DNA of 64,000 nt from positions 29,889,860 through 29,953,859 of the forward strand of contig OW388293.1 of the NCBI GenBank assembly GCA_936450465.1. The letters are read 5' to 3'. This stretch comes from Gibbula magus. Its lineage: Eukaryota > Mollusca > Gastropoda > Trochida > Trochidae. The notes under the pieces were generated by a model, which made no database searches, was not told where the DNA came from, and saw only the letters and a program-made list of their open reading frames with translations. The position numbers and the translations under genes are program-made. Numbering within the stretch: position 1 is the first letter of the stretch; each line of letters begins with the position of its first letter. Positions 60,912-64,000 of this stretch are shown one piece after another.

Positions 60912-61061
60912 GTATTGGGCAATTTGGATGAAAACCAGGTTGAAACAGTCGGTTTCCTGACACATCTCTCCAGGAATACGAAGATCTACATGTTTGAAGA
61001 CCTGCTTAGTGTTGATCTTCATGACATTGAATTCGTTTGTGTAAATGCACTATTTTGTTGA
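60912..61061 (+). other. Candidate terminal exon with polyadenylation signal
   Basis: AGTTCTTTTCTGCAG (to 60,911) is a strong acceptor. The next 150 bases are open, reading VLGNLDENQVETVGFLTHLS then RNTKIYMFEDLLSVDLHDIE, to TGA at 61,059-61,061. AATAAA follows at 61,065-61,070. The acidic, leucine-containing peptide is not recognised. The frame is also open upstream of the acceptor for 60 bases, so an unspliced reading is possible. An upstream exon partner is not identified. The polyadenylation signal would leave almost no 3' UTR before cleavage. Confidence 0.35.
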
Positions 61062-61129
61062 AAGAATAAAATTATGAAAACTTGTCCTGTTCTTCCTCCT
61101 AACCATTCGTTAGATTAATCAGCAAGGTC

Positions 61130-61445
61130 GATACTAATACGTATATTAACCTAGGGAAATATCAGATATCAACCTTTCATGACGTCACATAACCTTAAAC
61201 ATCTTTACGGAAGTGTTTTTAAAATATTACTCGAGGCGAAGCAGAGAGTAATATTTTAAAAACAGTAACGTGTTTTTTTACCGAGGAAGGATACTGAAAG
61301 TCGAGGCGAAGCCGAGATTTTCAGTATCCGTACGAGGATACATTCTTGCTGCTATGACGTCATCGAAGGTTGAATATCTCATAACTCCCTAGGTCGATAT
61401 GTACATATTAACCTCCGATGACGTCATACCAGGTTGATATGGATT
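61130..61445. mobile_element. Compound palindromic element with two internal hairpins
   Basis: Outer arms: AACCTAGGGAAATATCAGAT...TGACGTCA near 61,149-61,187 and its imperfect mirror near 61,356-61,407. Inner hairpin 1: TTTTTAAAATATTACTC / GAGTAATATTTTAAAAA around GAGGCGAAGCAGA (about 61,215-61,262). Inner hairpin 2: GGATACTGAAA / TTTTCAGTATCC around GTCGAGGCGAAGCCGAGA (about 61,288-61,329). No coding capacity. Confidence 0.75.
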
Positions 61446-63487
61446 ATAAACAGTCATCCGTTTCAATGGCCATATCATCCCTAGGTGTGTATGTACGGAT
61501 AATAACACAAAAGTTGGAGAATACATCAGTTTTAGATAGTTTCAGAATCAATCTACGTCTTGGGAAATGACAACGAATCGTCATTCAACGCAAGTTCACT
61601 TGATATCAGAGTAAAGAGTAAACACTCACTAGATGAAAAGATAGCAAGGAAATTTTAACAATAAAAGTTACCAAAACCTTATTTTAAGACGGTTATTTAC
61701 ATATGTTGACGAAGAGAAACATCCAAGGGGCGTTACTCGAAGGGCAGATTACTCTCATCTCCTGTTCTCGAGCAAAGAGTTTTGTATGTGCGTAGGCTTT
61801 ATTCACTTTGACTGGTTTCATCATACTGCACAATGCGACTAAACAAACTCAAAGGATTTATTTTCAAAGTGTGACAATTTAACGTTGCTATGTCATTAAC
61901 CATGACGGTAACGTTGTGACATGGATGATATTAATCCATTATAGTTTAAGGCAATAAATCGCTTGGCATTGTTTGAAATAAGATGGCTTTTGGTTACTTT
62001 AGAATGTGGTAAGTAATTAACTTTTAACTAATACTATTACCTGATAACATATTTTTTGTAAAACATCTGACCAATTCATGTATACTAAGGGTAATGTTCA
62101 TGTAATGTCACATTTAATTCACGCGTCCTTACATTATGGTTTACATTTATATTAAAAATAGTGGTGTCATAAAAATGTTTCAACCAAGATAATGTAATTA
62201 TCATATTTATTATATTTTCATGTATGAATTAGTACCTTGCTGTCTTTGTATTTGTTTATGCTACCATAAGTAGTTTGTTTGATGTCGTTTCGATGTATGC
62301 TCCGCAACATATCAAAGAAATAATGAGACTAAATAGTATGTTATCTACGATACAGAAGTGTCTGTTGTGTCTGTTTCCGTCGCATTTATACTCATTACTT
62401 TCAGACAGTTGATGTAAAATATAACCAGATAAATGCATACATGAAACGGCATTGTTTATGTATCTTTTTTATATATATATTATTTATATGTACATGTTGT
62501 TTTGGCTATGACATGTACGTACACATGTATGTTTTATTTGTATTCTCATTATAAATTTTCTTAGCTGAACTGTAACCTAAATGTAAACAGTAATATGTGA
62601 ATGAGAATATGACATGATGGTCTGATTACCGATACAATTTATGTATTATTTGATTTAATTCTCAAGATTTAAAAAATTCCTAGATATATATCATAGGGTT
62701 TCTATTTCATCCGTTCATGCATTGTCTCGTTTCTTATAATAACTGTACTGTAATTCACTGTACCACAATATGCTTTTCAAAATCATTGCATTGAAATACC
62801 AAAAAAATCGGATTAAACCCGGTTCTTCTCGTTATAGTAATATGAGTACAAAGATACTTCAATTGTTACATCACTTACATAGAAAAGAAGTAATGTAAGA
62901 CAGGATGTCTAACCTATATGCTATCATAGCTAAACACAAAGACAGTTATCCAGACCTCAAATGTACATAGATCTTAAAATGTAAATTACAAAGTGACTTA
63001 AGTTTTGGTTCATACTGACCTGAACATACAGCATTTATCATATGATATTACTATTAATCTACAAGTATTGCAAATCTGAAATGATGCCACGATACTGTGA
63101 TCCTTCACAAAACATTAAAGGTAACCTGTAACATAATAATCAACCGCAAAATAAACATCGACACATTTTCAACAGTGTGAATATCGAATTATTGCAGCCG
63201 AAGAAAGTTGATTTTGAATGATTTTTTTTAATATAGGAACATGATTGGTAAAGCTCCGATTTCCTCCAACATGTTTCGTTTTACTCTTCAGGGAGGTTTA
63301 CATTACAGTGATTATGGCGTCACGTTTCAGTGACGTTGCAACAATACACTGACTGTGACGTCACTGCTCTATGACGTCACTGGCGCGTCTTTCAGCTGTA
63401 ACTGGCCTAGCTGTTGAGGGATGGACACAGTATTTTAATAAAATGCTCTTCTTTTAACTTACGCACTATTGTACTTGTGTCTGCCAT
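61446..63487. other. No gene recognised
   Basis: AT-rich with short chance frames. A cluster of TGACGTCA-like words (TGACGTCAC, ATGACGTCAC) lies near 63,354-63,380. No gene supported. Confidence 0.35.
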
Positions 63488-64000
63488 TTAATAAAATGGA
63501 AAGATTGTAAATTTAAGTTCCTTATTGGCAGCGCATGTGTCCAAATGTTCACTGAGTGGAATACATATTGTTCTTGAGTTCTTAGTCTGCTGCTTATGAA
63601 CCCACACTCTGTCCCCCAGATATTCGGTTTGACCAATATATTGTTCCTCACATCCTTGGCAAGTTATTACATATACATATACATATAAACATATCACAAT
63701 TTTAGCAGAACAATTTAGAGAGAAATGTACATAAACATATTTGTTCTTATTTTTGAATATATGTTCTGTTTCCTCCCACTAAGTGTTTGCAAGTCCCGCA
63801 ATCTCCGCAGCCACATTTTGAAACCCCATAGTTCATTGTAGCTTCCAAATCGAATCTTGCCTTCGTGACTATCCTCTTTAGGTTGTTGGTCTGCCGTTTG
63901 ATTTTGATAATTTTGATTTTGATTTCGTTCATTCTTTCATCTGAATTAAGAATGATTTTATTATCACGGATGCCATTGAATAGTTCTGGATTCTTTGAGT
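63488..64000 (-). pseudogene. Penelope-like element fragment with GIY-YIG endonuclease, runs off the window
   Basis: The minus-strand frame 63,488-63,697 reads YVYVITCQGCEEQYIGQTEY, then DRVWVHKQQTKNSRTICIPL, SEHLDTC and FTIFPFY, the GIY-YIG domain of Penelope-like elements. Upstream, in another frame (63,747 to the window end), come NPELFNGIRDNKIILNSDER, IKRQTNNLKRIVTKARFDLE and a Cys cluster KCGCGDCGTCKHLVGG, which is the usual linker before the endonuclease. A decayed stretch with stops (63,698-63,746) separates them. The remaining coding region, possibly including RT, would lie beyond position 64,000. Closely related in layout to the fragment at 11,956-12,488. Confidence 0.78.

Noticed and set aside
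63354..63380. Cluster of TGACGTCA words resembling CREB sites
   Set aside because: Similar TGACGTCA words occur in the palindromic repeats at 61,180-61,430, so repeat origin is likelier than a promoter; no transcript evidence.

Overview
This is animal nuclear DNA, most likely from a mollusc and probably a bivalve. That is an inference from composition and repeat content; no species marker is visible. The window is AT-rich, has no operons, and has almost no long open frames outside transposable elements. It holds many small palindromic or terminal-inverted-repeat (TIR) elements, several satellites, and retroelements of at least four types. No clearly complete multi-exon host gene is visible. 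The best non-transposon coding candidate is a single 427-codon open frame at 10,315-11,598 (+) of unknown function.

Layout. 102-5,852: a two-ORF LINE on the minus strand, sitting inside an older inverted-repeat element. 7,042-8,149: a decayed MULE-type transposase gene (+). 10,315-11,598: the unknown 427-aa ORF. 11,956-12,488 and 63,488-64,000: two 3' pieces of Penelope-like elements carrying GIY-YIG endonuclease domains (-). 20,250-21,440: a decayed L1/Tx1-like LINE tail (-). 22,575-23,110: an element with perfect 33-bp TIRs. 24,875-28,305: a three-level nest. Element A carries a 22-bp tandem array, the array is split by element C, and element B is inserted at the end of A with a 10-bp target duplication.

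29,029-34,980: a nearly full-length, GC-rich DIRS-type retrotransposon. It has gag-like, RT/RNase H/methyltransferase-like and tyrosine recombinase regions, inverted terminal repeats, and an internal complementary region that joins the complements of both ends. Its pol region is broken by frameshifts and a stop, but its recombinase is open and keeps the catalytic residues. 35,445-35,590 is a long hairpin. 39,761-41,008 is a 52-bp minisatellite of 24 copies with a four-unit higher-order pattern.

44,600-47,830 holds several small elements: a TTAA-flanked MITE, a GC-rich palindrome and a tRNA-like SINE head. 49,480-58,060 is a satellite-rich block with units of about 185, 168 and 270 bp that share a GGGGTCT...AGACCCC core. 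Inside it lies a broken LINE, itself split by a TTAA-flanked MITE. 59,856-61,445 carries palindromic elements and one plausible terminal exon with a polyadenylation signal.

The genes do not form a pathway. The window records successive insertions, several of which can be ordered in time. Elements with intact coding capacity are few: the DIRS recombinase, LINE ORF1, and the body of LINE ORF2 downstream of one frameshift. Everything else recognisable is truncated or frameshifted. Functions are family-level calls made by reading translations, without any database search.
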